A DNA stretch of 64,000 nt, taken from positions 1 through 64,000 of the forward strand of contig NZ_JAJNNZ010000007.1 in assembly GCF_022836845.1 (NCBI RefSeq). The letters run 5' to 3'. How positions within the stretch are numbered: position 1 is the first letter of the stretch; each line of letters begins with the position of its first letter. The position numbers and the translations under genes were made by a program. The notes beneath the pieces are model-generated. The model searched no databases, was not told the DNA's origin, and saw only the letters and a list, made by a program, of their open reading frames with translations. This document shows positions 26,117-36,312 of this stretch, piece by piece. The stretch comes from Vibrio gelatinilyticus (GTDB taxonomy: Bacteria > Pseudomonadota > Gammaproteobacteria > Enterobacterales > Vibrionaceae).

Positions 26117-26165
26117 AACCTAACTAACTTATAATGTGTTTATAGGCATATCATTACACCGTGTT

Positions 26166-26209
26166 TCGCATTTTGCAATTATCGTGACCAGTTACCACGC
26201 AAAATGCGT
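26166..26209. promoter_or_regulatory. Two LuxO-like binding dyads upstream of luxO
   Basis: The minus strand reads TTGCAAAATGCGA at 26178-26166, 12 of 13 positions of the LuxO motif TTGCAWWWTGCAA. A second, perfectly symmetrical dyad ACGCAAAATGCGT is at 26197-26209 (core GCAAAATGC). Their centres are 31 bp apart, about three helical turns. They lie 50-95 bp upstream of luxO and may serve autorepression. Confidence 0.6.
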
Positions 26210-26244
26210 TAAAACCATCGTATTCTCCCCAGAAGATCGTGCGA

Positions 26245-28275
26245 CTAGCTATTGGCTATAAAGTGTTGACGCAGTTTTTCCATCTCATCACGCTTAGCTG
26301 CGGCAAGTTCAAACTCTAGGTTCTGAGCGTGTTGATACATTTCTGATTCGAGTTTTAAAATCTGCTTTTCAATATCCTGAGATGACATTGCCACATAAGA
26401 CATTGAAGGCTCGGCCACTTTCGACAACGGAACCTGCTTGGATTTCTTTGCACCTTGTTTCTTGGTCGCTTCACCTAGCTCCATAATATCTTTGATATTT
26501 CTTTTCAGTGCTCTAGGAACTAAACCATTTTCTCGGTTATAAGCCTGTTGCTTTTCGCGCCTACGCTCAGTTTCTTCCATTGCTCGCTGCATCGAATTTG
26601 TAATTCTGTCAGCATAGAGAATCGCCTTACCTTGAATATTTCGAGCTGCGCGTCCTATCGTCTGAACCAAAGAGCGCTCAGAGCGCAAAAAGCCCTCTTT
26701 ATCGGCATCTAAAATTGCCACCAGGGAGACCTCTGGCATATCTAAACCTTCTCGAAGTAAGTTAATACCCACTAACACATCAAACTCACCCAGTCTTAAG
26801 TCGCGAATAATTTCAACCCGCTCAACGGTATCGATATCAGAGTGAAGATAACGAACTTTCACGTCGTGTTCACTTAAGTATTCCGTCAGATCTTCAGCCA
26901 TCCGTTTCGTCAAAGTCGTCACTAGCACGCGTTCGTCTTTCTGGGCGCGAATTCTAATCTCTGAAAGCAAGTCATCGACTTGAGTCGCTACTGGCCGCAC
27001 CTCTAGTTCAGGATCCAGCAAACCCGTTGGACGGACAACCTGGTCGGCAATTTCGCCATCCGACTTTTCAATCTCATAATTGCCCGGTGTCGCAGACACA
27101 AAAATGGTTTGTGGGGAAATCATTTCAAACTCTTCAAACTTCATCGGCCGGTTGTCCAATGCCGATGGAAGTCGAAAACCATACTCAACAAGCGTTTCTT
27201 TGCGCGAGCGATCGCCTTTGTACATTGCGCCGATTTGCGGCACAGTTACATGAGACTCATCAATAATCAGCAAACCATCTGCTGGTAAATAGTCAAATAA
27301 TGTTGGTGGTGCCTCTCCCTCTTTTCGTCCACTAAGATAACGGGAATAATTTTCGATACCCGAACAGAAGCCCAATTCGTTCATCATTTCCAAATCAAAT
27401 TGTGTTCGCTGACTAATACGCTGCTCTTCAAGTAGCTTATTATTATTCTTTAAGTATTCCTGACGCTCACGTAAATCAACTTTGATATTCTCAATCGCGT
27501 CAAGAATTTTCTCTCTTGGTGTAACGTAGTGGGTTTTTGGGTAGACGGTAAAACGAGCCAAATCTCGCTGGATAATAGCTCCTGTAAGTGGGTCGAAAAG
27601 GCTAAGGCATTCAACTTCATCGTCAAACATCTCAATACGTACCGCTTGATGTTCTGACTCCGCTGGGAAGATATCAATCACTTCGCCCCGCACACGGAAC
27701 TGACCGCGCTCAAATGCAACATCGTTTCGAGAGTACTGAAGCTCTGCCAAGCGCCTGAGGATATCTCGCTGATCGATATGGTCACCTCGGGTCACGTGAA
27801 GCATCATTTTTAAGTAGGAATCAGGATCGCCTAAGCCATATATTGCAGACACCGACGCCACAATAATCGCGTCTTTGCGCTCAAGTAGCGCTTTAGTGGC
27901 AGATAACCTCATTTGCTCGATATGAGCATTCACCGATGAGTCTTTCTCTATAAAGGTATCGGTCGTTGGCACATAAGCTTCAGGTTGATAATAGTCATAA
28001 TAGGAAACGAAGTATTCCACTGCATTATTAGGAAAAAATGCTTTCATTTCACCGTATAGCTGAGCCGCCAATGTTTTATTTGGCGCAAGTAGAATCGCAG
28101 GTCGTTGTGACTTAGCAATGACGTTCGCCAACGTAAAAGTTTTACCTGAGCCCGTCACCCCCAATAAGGTTTGGTGTGCCAGCCCAGACTCTAAGCCTTC
28201 ATAAAGCTGCGCGATTGCGGTAGGTTGATCACCAGAAGGCTGATAGTCTGAAACCAACTCAAATAATTTTGCCAT
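26245..28275 (-). CDS. uvrB: excinuclease ABC subunit B
   Basis: Damage-verification helicase-like subunit of nucleotide excision repair. Starting at 28275 ([21 protein letters not shown]) the product has 676 residues, as in other gammaproteobacteria; the frame stays open to 28344 but the extra 23 residues are not conserved. Walker [11 protein letters not shown], the beta-hairpin region [12 protein letters not shown], the DESH box ([11 protein letters not shown]), helicase motifs V-VI ([22 protein letters not shown]) and the C-terminal UVR motif are all present. A pair of DnaA boxes lies about 270 bp upstream. Confidence 0.97.
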   Translation of the reverse strand: MAKLFELVSDYQPSGDQPTAIAQLYEGLESGLAHQTLLGVTGSGKTFTLANVIAKSQRPAILLAPNKTLAAQLYGEMKAFFPNNAVEYFVSYYDYYQPEAYVPTTDTFIEKDSSVNAHIEQMRLSATKALLERKDAIIVASVSAIYGLGDPDSYLKMMLHVTRGDHIDQRDILRRLAELQYSRNDVAFERGQFRVRGEVIDIFPAESEHQAVRIEMFDDEVECLSLFDPLTGAIIQRDLARFTVYPKTHYVTPREKILDAIENIKVDLRERQEYLKNNNKLLEEQRISQRTQFDLEMMNELGFCSGIENYSRYLSGRKEGEAPPTLFDYLPADGLLIIDESHVTVPQIGAMYKGDRSRKETLVEYGFRLPSALDNRPMKFEEFEMISPQTIFVSATPGNYEIEKSDGEIADQVVRPTGLLDPELEVRPVATQVDDLLSEIRIRAQKDERVLVTTLTKRMAEDLTEYLSEHDVKVRYLHSDIDTVERVEIIRDLRLGEFDVLVGINLLREGLDMPEVSLVAILDADKEGFLRSERSLVQTIGRAARNIQGKAILYADRITNSMQRAMEETERRREKQQAYNRENGLVPRALKRNIKDIMELGEATKKQGAKKSKQVPLSKVAEPSMSYVAMSSQDIEKQILKLESEMYQHAQNLEFELAAAKRDEMEKLRQHFIANS

Positions 28276-28655
28276 ATCGAATTCATCCTTAAAGAGTGAA
28301 CACAATATTACCTTATCGTCACGTTGGCGGAAATGCTTTCTCAAGATTCAGTCGCTTCAAGAGCGGTGTGAAAACCACCAAAAGTTATTCACTACTTATC
28401 GAGTTTCTAACCGGTTGATCCACAATATCTCAACACCAATAAATACCAATTTTTTCAATGACTTATTATGCTAAGGCTCAATTAAATACAATAAAGTTGA
28501 AGAGAAAAAGCTGTTTTTTTGATGTGGAAGCCAAATTTACAGATAGTTATCCACAAAATTGGTGGATAACTGGATAGAGCCTAGTTTTGGCAAGGGATTT
28601 GTGAAAGTAAAGTTTTTTGTAACTAATTTTATTGAATTTTTTAATCAAAAAAAGA
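28276..28655. other. Intergenic region upstream of uvrB
   Basis: Non-coding AT-rich stretch between uvrB and tRNA-Asn. It holds the inverted DnaA-box pair at 28547-28569. I did not find a convincing LexA box (CTGT-N8-ACAG) here. No further gene is seen. Confidence 0.45.
28547..28569. promoter_or_regulatory. Inverted pair of DnaA boxes
   Basis: TTATCCACA (28547-28555), a perfect consensus DnaA box, faces TTATCCACC on the other strand (28569-28561). Together they form an inverted repeat with a 5-bp gap. E. coli uvrB also has a DnaA-box-bearing upstream region. Confidence 0.6.
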
Positions 28656-28682
28656 TTGACACAATAGGGTGGCAAATATAAT
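28656..28682 (+). promoter_or_regulatory. Sigma-70 promoter of tRNA-Asn
   Basis: TTGACA (28656-28661) and TATAAT (28677-28682) are both perfect consensus hexamers, with a rather short 15-bp spacer, followed by a GC-rich discriminator (GCCGCGC) typical of stable-RNA promoters under stringent control. Confidence 0.75.
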
Positions 28683-28704
28683 ATTCGCCGCGCTTTCGAG
28701 CAAT

Positions 28705-28780
28705 TCCCCCTTAGTTCAGTTGGTAGAACGGCGGACTGTTAATCCGTATGTCGCAGGTTCGAGTCCCGCAGGGGGAGCCA
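28705..28780 (+). tRNA. tRNA-Asn (GTT)
   Basis: A 76-nt cloverleaf: acceptor TCCCCCT pairs with AGGGGGA, D-loop AGTTGGTAGA, anticodon GTT in CTGTTAATC, T-arm GGTTCGAGTCC, and an encoded CCA. Single-gene unit with its own promoter and terminator. Confidence 0.97.
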
Positions 28781-28786
28781 AATTTT

Positions 28787-28816
28787 AAAAAGCCGTGTCC
28801 TAGACACGGCTTTTTT
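28787..28816 (+). terminator. Terminator of tRNA-Asn
   Basis: AGCCGTGTC-CTA-GACACGGCT with flanking A and T runs immediately follows the tRNA. Confidence 0.93.
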
Positions 28817-28921
28817 CATTTTGTCACGACATAGACATGGTTTGTGCTTAAGTATTTAGACCACGCAAGCAACGCTCAAACCCATCTTCTTTATCAAACA
28901 CCGAAGATACACGCTTCGATA

Positions 28922-28951
28922 TGACCGTTTTTGTTGGTCTGTTGCTATAAT
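28922..28951 (+). promoter_or_regulatory. Candidate promoter of the rsx operon
   Basis: A perfect -10 TATAAT (28946-28951) with a TGACCG -35-like element 18 bp upstream lies about 115 bp ahead of rsxA. Confidence 0.45.
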
Positions 28952-29068
28952 TCTTTCATTTCTAGGCTGCTTTTCGCGCAACTATTTAAAACCTTAGCTT
29001 TCATCGGTTGTTATTAGACTCACAAATAACGATAATATTGAGATCGGAGCTATTTAAAGTTTAACATT

Positions 29069-29650
29069 ATGACCGAATATTTTTTGTTGTTGGTGGGCAC
29101 CGTCCTCGTCAATAACTTCGTACTAGTCAAATTTCTTGGGCTGTGCCCGTTTATGGGAGTCTCTAAAAAGCTAGAGACCGCTATTGGCATGGGACTAGCC
29201 ACGACTTTTGTGCTAACACTGGCCTCTGTCTGCTCTTATTTGATAGAAAGTTATGTCTTGATCCCGCTAGAGATCCAATATCTTAGAACAATGAGCTTTA
29301 TCTTAGTGATTGCGGTTGTTGTTCAATTCACTGAAATGGTCGTCCATAAAACCAGCCCAACACTTTATCGATTATTGGGTATTTTCCTACCGTTGATCAC
29401 CACTAACTGCGCGGTGCTCGGGGTCGCGATTCTCAATATCACCGAGAGTCACAATTTTATTCAATCGATTGTTTATGGCTTCGGTGCTGCCGTTGGTTTT
29501 TCTTTGGTTCTCGTTCTTTTTGCCTCTATGCGCGAAAGAATTGCTGCGGCAGATGTTCCAGCACCTTTTAAAGGAGCTTCAATCGCGATGATTACCGCAG
29601 GACTTATGTCTCTTGCGTTCATGGGCTTTACTGGGTTGGTGAAGCTATAA
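29069..29650 (+). CDS. rsxA: Rnf/Rsx electron transport complex subunit A
   Basis: Integral membrane subunit of the Rnf (Rsx) ferredoxin/NADH:acceptor complex. 193 residues with six predicted helices; the [19 protein letters not shown] start and the [13 protein letters not shown] stretch are family signatures, including membrane Cys residues that bind a cluster in related complexes. Its stop overlaps the rsxB start (TAATG). Confidence 0.96.
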   Translation: MTEYFLLLVGTVLVNNFVLVKFLGLCPFMGVSKKLETAIGMGLATTFVLTLASVCSYLIESYVLIPLEIQYLRTMSFILVIAVVVQFTEMVVHKTSPTLYRLLGIFLPLITTNCAVLGVAILNITESHNFIQSIVYGFGAAVGFSLVLVLFASMRERIAAADVPAPFKGASIAMITAGLMSLAFMGFTGLVKL

Positions 29651-30231
29651 TGAACACGATTCTTATTGCTATTATTGCCTTAGTCGCCCTTGCTGCGTTA
29701 TTTGGTGCCCTATTAGGCTTTGCTTCTATCAAATTCAAAGTAAAAGCCGACCCTATCGTAGAACAAATAGACGCAATTTTACCTCAAACTCAGTGTGGTC
29801 AATGTGGCTATCCCGGTTGTCGCCCATACGCTGAAGCTATCGCTAACGGTGACAACATCAATAAGTGCCCTCCCGGTGGACAGGCCACGATCGAAAAATT
29901 GGCAGATTTAATGGGTGTCGAGGTTGAAGACTCCGCCCACGATCCAGAAAAATCCATCAAAAAAGTCGCCTTTATCCACGAAGATATGTGTATTGGTTGC
30001 ACTAAGTGTATTCAGGCCTGTCCCGTTGACGCCATAGTCGGTGGAACAAAGGCGTTACATACCGTAATAAAAAGTGAATGTACGGGTTGCGATCTTTGCA
30101 TTGCACCCTGCCCTACTGACTGTATTGAAATGATCCCAGTTCAGGCAACAACCGATTCTTGGAAATGGCAACTTGATACCATCCCGGTTTTGAACATTAC
30201 AAATGTAAGCCCGCAGCAAGAAGTGAAATAA
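29650..30231 (+). CDS. rsxB: Rnf/Rsx complex ferredoxin subunit B
   Basis: Membrane-anchored iron-sulfur subunit, 193 residues. An N-terminal membrane helix (1-25) is followed by a [4Fe-4S] cluster motif (CGQCGYPGC plus a later CPPGG Cys) and two ferredoxin motifs, [12 protein letters not shown] and [12 protein letters not shown]. Coupled by TAATG to rsxA. It passes electrons between RsxC and the membrane subunits. Confidence 0.96.
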   Translation: MNTILIAIIALVALAALFGALLGFASIKFKVKADPIVEQIDAILPQTQCGQCGYPGCRPYAEAIANGDNINKCPPGGQATIEKLADLMGVEVEDSAHDPEKSIKKVAFIHEDMCIGCTKCIQACPVDAIVGGTKALHTVIKSECTGCDLCIAPCPTDCIEMIPVQATTDSWKWQLDTIPVLNITNVSPQQEVK

Positions 30232-30245
30232 GGTAAGATTAAGAT

Positions 30246-32768
30246 ATGTTGTCACTGATAGAACAAATAAAAACGGGCTCATTATGGGATTTCCCGGGTG
30301 GCGTTCATCCGGAACAAAATAAACAGCAGTCTAATCAAACATCAATCGTAAGTTGCCCGCTTCCTAAGCAGTTGGTTTTACCTCTCAAACAGCACATTGG
30401 CAAGCCTGGTGATATTCTAGTTGGTGTCGGTGAACGGGTATTGAAAGGTCAACCTCTCACGCACATCAATGCCATGTTTATGTTGCCAATTCACGCACCA
30501 ACTTCTGGTACTGTTACTGCTATTGAATCAAGGACAACCGCTCACCCTTCAGGCTTGTCTGAACTATCAATCGTCATCGAGACCGATGGTGAAGAGCAGT
30601 GGTACACACGTAATCCGGTAGAACATTACCTTGATGCCGCTCCTGAGCAACTGGTCGAGACCATTCGTCAAGCGGGTATATCCGGTTTAGGCGGTGCTGG
30701 CTTTCCAACCGCCACAAAAATTCAATCCGGATTAACGCGCACGGATATTCTTATCATCAACGCTGCCGAATGCGAACCCTATATCACCGCAGACGATCGA
30801 CTAATGCAAGATCGAGCCGATGAAATACTACAGGGTATTGAAATTTTAGAGCATATTCTAAAGCCCAAGTTGACCGTTATCGGTATCGAAGATAACAAAC
30901 CAAATGCAATCAAAGCGCTCGAAAAATCGGCCAAAAACATGGATATTCAGATCAGGGTTATCCCGACTAAATACCCATCTGGCGGCGAAAAGCAACTGAT
31001 TAAGATCCTGACTAATCTCGAAGTACCTAATAACGGTATTCCAGCTGATATTGGTATCTTAGTGCAGAATGTGGGAACGGCGTATGCCATTAAGCGCGCA
31101 GTCATTGATGGAGAGCCCTTAATTGATCGCGTCGTGACTCTGACGGGCAATGCGTTCAAGCAACCTCAAAATGTCCAAGCCTTAATTGGCACATCGATTG
31201 CCCATTTGCTCGAGCATTTTGATTACAAAGCTGATAAGAAAGCACCTCGTTTGATCATGGGCGGCCCTATGATGGGCTTTACTCTGCCTCATGCCAACGT
31301 TCCCATTACCAAAACATCAAACTGTATCTTGGCGCCAACCTATCGTGAAATAGACCCACGTCAGGACGAGATGGCCTGTATACGATGCAGCCAATGCGCT
31401 GAAGCTTGTCCTGCTTCTTTGTTGCCTCAGCAGCTCCAGTGGTATGCCAAATCCCAAGAATATGACAAATGTGAAGAGCTGAATCTTAAAGACTGTATTG
31501 AATGTGGTGCCTGTGCATTTGTTTGCCCAAGTGAAATCCCACTGGTTCAATATTACCGTCAGGCAAAAGCTGAAATACGGGCGAGAAAAGTTGAGTCAGA
31601 AGCAGCAGAGCGCGCAAAAAATCGATTTGAAGAGCGTAAGGCCCGTTTAGAGCGTGACAAACTCGAAAGAGAAAATCGCTTTAGCAAAGCAGCCACTGAA
31701 CGACGCAAGGAAATGAAAGCCTCGGGAGGCGACGATGCCGTTGCAGCCGCGATTGCCAGAGTGAAAGCGCAAAAAGAGCAATCCAATAAAGAAGTGAAGC
31801 CCGCCGTGGCGGCAGCCATTGCTCGAGCTAAAGCCAAGCAAGCACAAGCGGCGGAAAATGCTAGTCAAGAGCCGGATAACTCGGAAATGTCCAAGCTCAG
31901 AGAAGAACGTAAGCGTTTAGCTCGTGAGAAAAAAGCGCAGAAACAGACCGAAGATGCCCAAGCACAAGCAGAGCGCTCACAAGACGATAAAAAAACAGCT
32001 GTTGCTGAGGCTATTGCACGCGCCAAAGCGCGCAAAGCGCAGCAAGCTCAAAATCCCGCTGAAACAAGCCAGGTCGACGAGACATCGTCAAACCAGCAAG
32101 CAAGCGATAATGCCGACCCGAAAAAAGCCGCCGTCGCCGCCGCCATTGCAAGGGCCAAAGCGCGTAAAGCGCAGCAAGCTCAAGAGCCCGCTGAAACAAG
32201 CCAGGTCGACGAGACATCGTCAAATCAGCAAGTAAGCGATGACGCTGACCCGAAAAAAGCCGCCGTCGCCGCCGCCATTGCAAGGGCCAAAGCGCGCAAA
32301 GCGCAGCAAGCTCAAAATCCCGCTGAAACAAGCCAGGTCGACGAGACATCGTCAAACCAGCAAGTAAGCGATAATGCCGACCCGAAAAAAGCCGCCGTCG
32401 CCGCCGCCATTGCAAGGGCCAAAGCGCGTAAAGCGCAGCAAGCTCAAGAGCCCACTGAAACAAGCCAAGTGGATGAGGCATCGTCAAGCCAGCAAGTAAG
32501 CGATGACGCCGATCCGAAAAAAGCCGCCGTCGCCGCTGCCATTGCAAGGGCCAAAGCGCGCAAAGCCAAGCAGAGTTCGAGCATACCTGAGGCAGAAAAA
32601 ATGGCTGACGATGCACAATCCTCGCCAGCCGAAAGCAATAATCCTGCCGAGGTTTCATCGGTTCTGGTAACAGACGATAACGTCGATCCAAAAAAAGCAG
32701 CAGTCGCTGCCGCCATCGCCCGTGCTAAAGCACGTAAAGCCCAACAACAAAAAAAACAAGGGGAATAG
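30246..32768 (+). CDS. rsxC: Rnf/Rsx complex subunit C, with expanded repeat tail
   Basis: Peripheral NADH/FMN-binding subunit. Residues 1 to about 440 are the conserved core: GGAGFPTATKI loop, NAAECEPYITADDRLM, and two [4Fe-4S] motifs CIRCSQCAEACP and CIECGACAFVCP. Beyond about residue 440 follows a long Ala/Lys/Glu-rich helical tail, then near-identical 44-residue units (KKAAVAAAIARAKARKAQQAQ plus an acidic NPAETSQVDE part). At 840 residues it is about 100 longer than E. coli RsxC owing to these repeats. Start 14 bp after rsxB; a GTG-started rsxD follows 3 bp after its stop. Confidence 0.95.
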   Translation: MLSLIEQIKTGSLWDFPGGVHPEQNKQQSNQTSIVSCPLPKQLVLPLKQHIGKPGDILVGVGERVLKGQPLTHINAMFMLPIHAPTSGTVTAIESRTTAHPSGLSELSIVIETDGEEQWYTRNPVEHYLDAAPEQLVETIRQAGISGLGGAGFPTATKIQSGLTRTDILIINAAECEPYITADDRLMQDRADEILQGIEILEHILKPKLTVIGIEDNKPNAIKALEKSAKNMDIQIRVIPTKYPSGGEKQLIKILTNLEVPNNGIPADIGILVQNVGTAYAIKRAVIDGEPLIDRVVTLTGNAFKQPQNVQALIGTSIAHLLEHFDYKADKKAPRLIMGGPMMGFTLPHANVPITKTSNCILAPTYREIDPRQDEMACIRCSQCAEACPASLLPQQLQWYAKSQEYDKCEELNLKDCIECGACAFVCPSEIPLVQYYRQAKAEIRARKVESEAAERAKNRFEERKARLERDKLERENRFSKAATERRKEMKASGGDDAVAAAIARVKAQKEQSNKEVKPAVAAAIARAKAKQAQAAENASQEPDNSEMSKLREERKRLAREKKAQKQTEDAQAQAERSQDDKKTAVAEAIARAKARKAQQAQNPAETSQVDETSSNQQASDNADPKKAAVAAAIARAKARKAQQAQEPAETSQVDETSSNQQVSDDADPKKAAVAAAIARAKARKAQQAQNPAETSQVDETSSNQQVSDNADPKKAAVAAAIARAKARKAQQAQEPTETSQVDEASSSQQVSDDADPKKAAVAAAIARAKARKAKQSSSIPEAEKMADDAQSSPAESNNPAEVSSVLVTDDNVDPKKAAVAAAIARAKARKAQQQKKQGE
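31986..32580 (+). repeat. 132-bp tandem repeat within rsxC
   Basis: About four and a half copies of a 132-bp (44-codon) unit, in frame. Copies 1 and 3 share NPAE/DNADP variants while copies 2 and 4 share EP(A/T)E/DDADP variants, so a 264-bp dimer appears to have been duplicated. Adjacent copies differ by only a few bases. Confidence 0.9.
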
Positions 32769-32771
32769 ACA

Positions 32772-33824
32772 GTGGCCTTCTTTCTCGCTAGCTCTCCACA
32801 TACTCATAACAAGAAAAAGACACCTGACTTAATGAAGGGCGTGGCAATGTGTGCCATTCCCGGGTTAATTGCTCAGTGCTATTTTTTTGGATGGGGGACA
32901 TTAATCCAGCTCTGTTTTGCTATTTTAGTAGGCCTGATCCTTGAAGCGCTTGTGATGACAATCAGAAAACGTCCCGCAGCTCGAGCCTTGTCAGATTACA
33001 GTGCTTTGGTTACCGCGTGGCTACTGGCCATTGCCATACCCCCTCTGTCTCCATGGTGGATAGTGGTAATTGGTTTAATCTTCGCCATTGTAATTGCAAA
33101 ACACTTATATGGCGGTCTTGGGCAAAATCCGTTCAATCCCGCCATGGTTGCCTATGTGGTATTGCTGATCTCATTCCCTGTTCAGATGACAAGTTGGATG
33201 GCTCCCCATCATTTGACCAGCGATTCCACTAGTTTCAGCGATGCACTATCGCTCATCTTTACCGGTTTTAATCTAGATGGTTACTCACTGCAGCAGATAC
33301 GTACAGGGATAGATGGAATTACGACTGCAACACCGCTAGATGCGCTGAAAACCGGACTGAAAAACGGACTGACTCCTTCAGAAGTTATGAGTGATTCCAT
33401 TTTTAATAACATTGCAGGCTTTGGTTGGACATGGGTCAACGTTGCTTACTTAGTCGGTGGCCTCGGCTTACTTAAAATGCGCGTTATCCAATGGCACATC
33501 CCTGCTGGCGTATTACTTTCGCTAGTCGTTTTAAGTAGTTTAGCGGTTCTTTTTGCTCCAGGCTCTAGCCCTACCCCCTTATTCCACTTGCTCTCCGGGG
33601 CAACAATGTTAGGAGCATTTTTTATCGCTACGGATCCCGTTTCAGCGTCAACCACCGTGAAAGGTCGGCTGATTTATGGTGTCTTTATCGGCGCAATGAT
33701 CTTCGTGATCAGAACTTGGGGGGGCTTCCCTGACGGTGTCGCATTTGCCGTATTATTGGCGAATATGTGCGTGCCACTCATCGACTATTACACAAAACCA
33801 AGAACTTACGGGCACAATAGGTAA
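32772..33824 (+). CDS. rsxD: Rnf/Rsx complex subunit D
   Basis: Polytopic membrane subunit of 350 residues with a covalently bound FMN: the site is the [20 protein letters not shown] region, where the Thr of the (S/T)GAT motif carries flavin in homologues. It starts with GTG at 32772 (AAGGGGA site upstream). Eight or so hydrophobic segments. Follows rsxC by 3 bp and precedes rsxG by 3 bp. Confidence 0.94.
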   Translation: MAFFLASSPHTHNKKKTPDLMKGVAMCAIPGLIAQCYFFGWGTLIQLCFAILVGLILEALVMTIRKRPAARALSDYSALVTAWLLAIAIPPLSPWWIVVIGLIFAIVIAKHLYGGLGQNPFNPAMVAYVVLLISFPVQMTSWMAPHHLTSDSTSFSDALSLIFTGFNLDGYSLQQIRTGIDGITTATPLDALKTGLKNGLTPSEVMSDSIFNNIAGFGWTWVNVAYLVGGLGLLKMRVIQWHIPAGVLLSLVVLSSLAVLFAPGSSPTPLFHLLSGATMLGAFFIATDPVSASTTVKGRLIYGVFIGAMIFVIRTWGGFPDGVAFAVLLANMCVPLIDYYTKPRTYGHNR

Positions 33825-33827
33825 AAC

Positions 33828-34457
33828 ATGCTTACAGCCATTCGTAAAAATGGGTTAACCCTCGCGCTCTTCGCCTGTGTCGCAACAGGTGTCGTAGCCG
33901 TGACTCACTACTTAACCCAAGATAAGATTCTGCAGCAGCAACAAGCTCAACTGCAAGGTATCCTAAATGAGGTTGTGCCGCATAGGTTGCATGACAATGA
34001 GTTGTATGCTGAATGTACTTTGGTCTCGGACCCAGCATTAGGCAGCTCACAAGAACAGCCCGTTTATATTGCCACTCTGGGTGGCCAGCCAACTGCATTG
34101 GCTATCGAGAGCATCGCTCCCGACGGCTACAATGGTACAATAAAGATCATTGTTGGTATTGATATGCAAGGGAAAATCCTTGGTAGCCGTGTATTAGCCC
34201 ATCAGGAAACCCCTGGGCTTGGCGACAAAATAGATCTTCGTGTCAGTGACTGGATCCTCAGTTTTACAGGAAAGACAGTGTCTGAGGACAACCTAGCCAC
34301 TTGGGCGGTAAGAAAAGATGGCGGTGCATTTGACTCATTCACAGGGGCAACCATCACACCTCGCGCCGTAGTCAAAGCAGTTCGTGATACAGTAGACTTT
34401 ATCAATGAGCATCGTTCAACTATCCTAACTCAACCACGCACTTGTGGAGAATTCTAA
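33828..34457 (+). CDS. rsxG: Rnf/Rsx complex subunit G
   Basis: Single-span membrane protein of 209 residues with a periplasmic FMN-binding domain; the flavinylation site is the Thr in SFTGATITP near residue 175. The N-terminal helix is at about 9-27. Its stop overlaps the rsxE start (TAATG). Confidence 0.94.
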   Translation: MLTAIRKNGLTLALFACVATGVVAVTHYLTQDKILQQQQAQLQGILNEVVPHRLHDNELYAECTLVSDPALGSSQEQPVYIATLGGQPTALAIESIAPDGYNGTIKIIVGIDMQGKILGSRVLAHQETPGLGDKIDLRVSDWILSFTGKTVSEDNLATWAVRKDGGAFDSFTGATITPRAVVKAVRDTVDFINEHRSTILTQPRTCGEF

Positions 34458-35146
34458 TGAGTACTTCTAAACAGCTGGCAAAAAATGGATTATGGGACAA
34501 TAACCCTGCTTTGGTTCAATTGCTTGGCCTTTGTCCCTTACTTGCTGTCTCTTCAACGGTGACCAACGCGCTAGGATTGGGGCTGGCAACTCTCGCTGTA
34601 TTGATCGGGTCTAATGTGACCGTGTCATTAATACGCGACTATGTACCAAAAGAAGTTCGCATCCCCGTCTTTGTCATGATCATTGCGTCACTGGTCACCT
34701 GTGTTCAATTATTGATGAATGCGTATGCCTACGGATTGTTTCTCTCTCTTGGTATTTTCATCCCGCTCATTGTGACCAATTGCATCATCATTGGCCGAGC
34801 AGAGGCTTACGCTTCAAAAAATGCAGTGCTTCCTTCAGCTTTAGATGGATTTTGGATGGGGATGGGCATGACTTCGGTCCTCGTCGTACTGGGTGCAATG
34901 AGAGAAATTCTTGGTAATGGTACTCTTTTTGATGGTGCAGACTTATTACTTGGCGATTGGGCTTCGTCTCTGCGCCTAGAAATTTTTCAGTTTGATAGCC
35001 AATTCTTATTAGCCCTGTTGCCACCAGGGGCTTTTATCGGGGTTGGTATTCTTATCGCATTTAAAAATGTCATTGATCAACAACTTCAGCAAAGACAACC
35101 AAAACAAGAAGCAAAACCTATTGAACGAGCGCGCGTGACCAACTAG
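34457..35146 (+). CDS. rsxE: Rnf/Rsx complex subunit E
   Basis: Membrane subunit homologous to RsxA, 229 residues from the ATG at 34457 that overlaps the rsxG TAA. The frame is open to 34442 but the overlap start is conserved in this operon. Contains the [17 protein letters not shown] and [16 protein letters not shown] segments with the membrane Cys. Last gene of the six-gene complex; nth follows after 59 bp as in many gammaproteobacteria. Confidence 0.94.
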   Translation: MSTSKQLAKNGLWDNNPALVQLLGLCPLLAVSSTVTNALGLGLATLAVLIGSNVTVSLIRDYVPKEVRIPVFVMIIASLVTCVQLLMNAYAYGLFLSLGIFIPLIVTNCIIIGRAEAYASKNAVLPSALDGFWMGMGMTSVLVVLGAMREILGNGTLFDGADLLLGDWASSLRLEIFQFDSQFLLALLPPGAFIGVGILIAFKNVIDQQLQQRQPKQEAKPIERARVTN

Positions 35147-35205
35147 TTGAAATTTCTGGGCATCAGTGCATTGTTTAACTCATTGGAAGAGAGTTAGTCA
35201 GCAAC

Positions 35206-35847
35206 ATGAATAATATAAAGCGCAAAGAAATACTTGAACGCTTGCGAGCCGATAACCCTAACCCGCAAACCGAATTAAATTGGTCGACACCGTTTGAACT
35301 GTTGATCGCGGTATTGCTTTCTGCGCAAGCCACAGATGTCAGCGTCAATAAGGCCACCGATAAGTTATACCCCGTCGCGAACACCCCGCAAGGTCTATTA
35401 GATCTCGGTGTAGATGGCGTAAAAGAGTATATAAAAACCATTGGGTTATTTAACTCCAAGGCCGAGAACGTTATTAAGACATGCCGCATCTTGGTAGAGC
35501 AGCACCATGGCGAGGTTCCTGAAAACCGAGATGCACTGGAAGCACTGCCTGGCGTCGGTCGAAAAACGGCGAATGTGGTGCTTAATACTGCTTTTGGTTG
35601 GCCTACCATTGCAGTAGATACTCATATTTTCAGAGTATCCAATCGCACTAAATTGGCAATGGGAAAAAATGTCGATGATGTCGAGCAGAAATTACTCAAA
35701 GTAGTGCCAAAAGAATTCAAAGTTGATGTTCACCACTGGTTGATCCTACATGGGCGCTACACATGTGTAGCGCGAAAACCTCGCTGTGGCAGCTGCATTA
35801 TTGAAGACTTATGTGAATTTAAAGAAAAAATTTATCCAGAAAATTAG
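35206..35847 (+). CDS. nth: endonuclease III
   Basis: Base-excision repair DNA glycosylase/AP lyase for oxidised pyrimidines. 213 residues: helix-hairpin-helix [13 protein letters not shown] with the catalytic Lys, catalytic Asp in [12 protein letters not shown], and a C-terminal [4Fe-4S] loop with the exact C-X6-C-X2-C-X5-C spacing. Lies after rsxE, 11 bp before gloA. Confidence 0.97.
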   Translation: MNNIKRKEILERLRADNPNPQTELNWSTPFELLIAVLLSAQATDVSVNKATDKLYPVANTPQGLLDLGVDGVKEYIKTIGLFNSKAENVIKTCRILVEQHHGEVPENRDALEALPGVGRKTANVVLNTAFGWPTIAVDTHIFRVSNRTKLAMGKNVDDVEQKLLKVVPKEFKVDVHHWLILHGRYTCVARKPRCGSCIIEDLCEFKEKIYPEN

Positions 35848-35858
35848 GGAGTCAGATT

Positions 35859-36275
35859 ATGTCAAATGGGCGCATTCTTCATACAATGCTTAGGGTTGGA
35901 GATCTAGAAAAGTCGATCGCGTTTTATACCGATGTGATTGGTATGCATCTTCTACGTAAAAATGACAACACTGAATATAAGTACACATTAGCATTCTTGG
36001 GTTTCGGGGACGAAAAGCAAGGTGCGGTGCTTGAACTTACTTATAACTGGGGCGTGACCGAATACGATCTTGGCAGCGCCTATGGGCATGTTGCGATTGG
36101 TGTCGATGACATCTACTCAACTTGCGATGCTATTAAAGCTGCCGGGGGCAACGTAACCCGTGAACCTGGACCTGTGAAAGGTGGTACAACAGAAATCGCC
36201 TTTGTCAAAGATCCTGATGGTTACATGATTGAACTCATCCAAAATAAACAGGCCAATGCCGGTTTAGAAGGCTAA
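35859..36275 (+). CDS. gloA: lactoylglutathione lyase (glyoxalase I)
   Basis: Metal-dependent enzyme that isomerises the methylglyoxal-glutathione adduct to S-lactoylglutathione. 138 residues with paired beta-alpha-beta-beta-beta modules; metal ligands are the His in RILHTMLRV, Glu in [10 protein letters not shown], His in AYGHVAIGV and Glu in YMIELIQ. The ribosome site AGGGAG precedes the ATG. Ends in a strong terminator. Confidence 0.97.
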   Translation: MSNGRILHTMLRVGDLEKSIAFYTDVIGMHLLRKNDNTEYKYTLAFLGFGDEKQGAVLELTYNWGVTEYDLGSAYGHVAIGVDDIYSTCDAIKAAGGNVTREPGPVKGGTTEIAFVKDPDGYMIELIQNKQANAGLEG

Positions 36276-36279
36276 AATC

Positions 36280-36307
36280 AAAAACCTGCCATGAGGCAGG
36301 TTTTTTT
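36280..36307. terminator. Bidirectional terminator between gloA and motY
   Basis: AAAACCTGCC-ATGA-GGCAGGTTTTTTT; symmetrical, so it can serve both converging genes. Confidence 0.92.
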
Positions 36308-36312
36308 CATCA

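Noticed and set aside
26117..26140. Weak likeness of AACCTAACTAACTT to the Qrr core
   Set aside because: Only scattered matches, it would run into luxO, and lacks both a sigma-54 promoter and a terminator.
28345..28655. LexA (SOS) box upstream of uvrB
   Set aside because: Looked for CTGT-N8-ACAG and found only partial matches such as CTGTTTTTTTGATGTG.
31986..32580. CRISPR-like array
   Set aside because: The 132-bp units are contiguous and in frame inside rsxC, with no spacers.
32011..32691. 226-codon ORF antisense to the rsxC repeats
   Set aside because: Its periodic Arg/Leu-rich sequence is only the complement of the rsxC tandem repeat.
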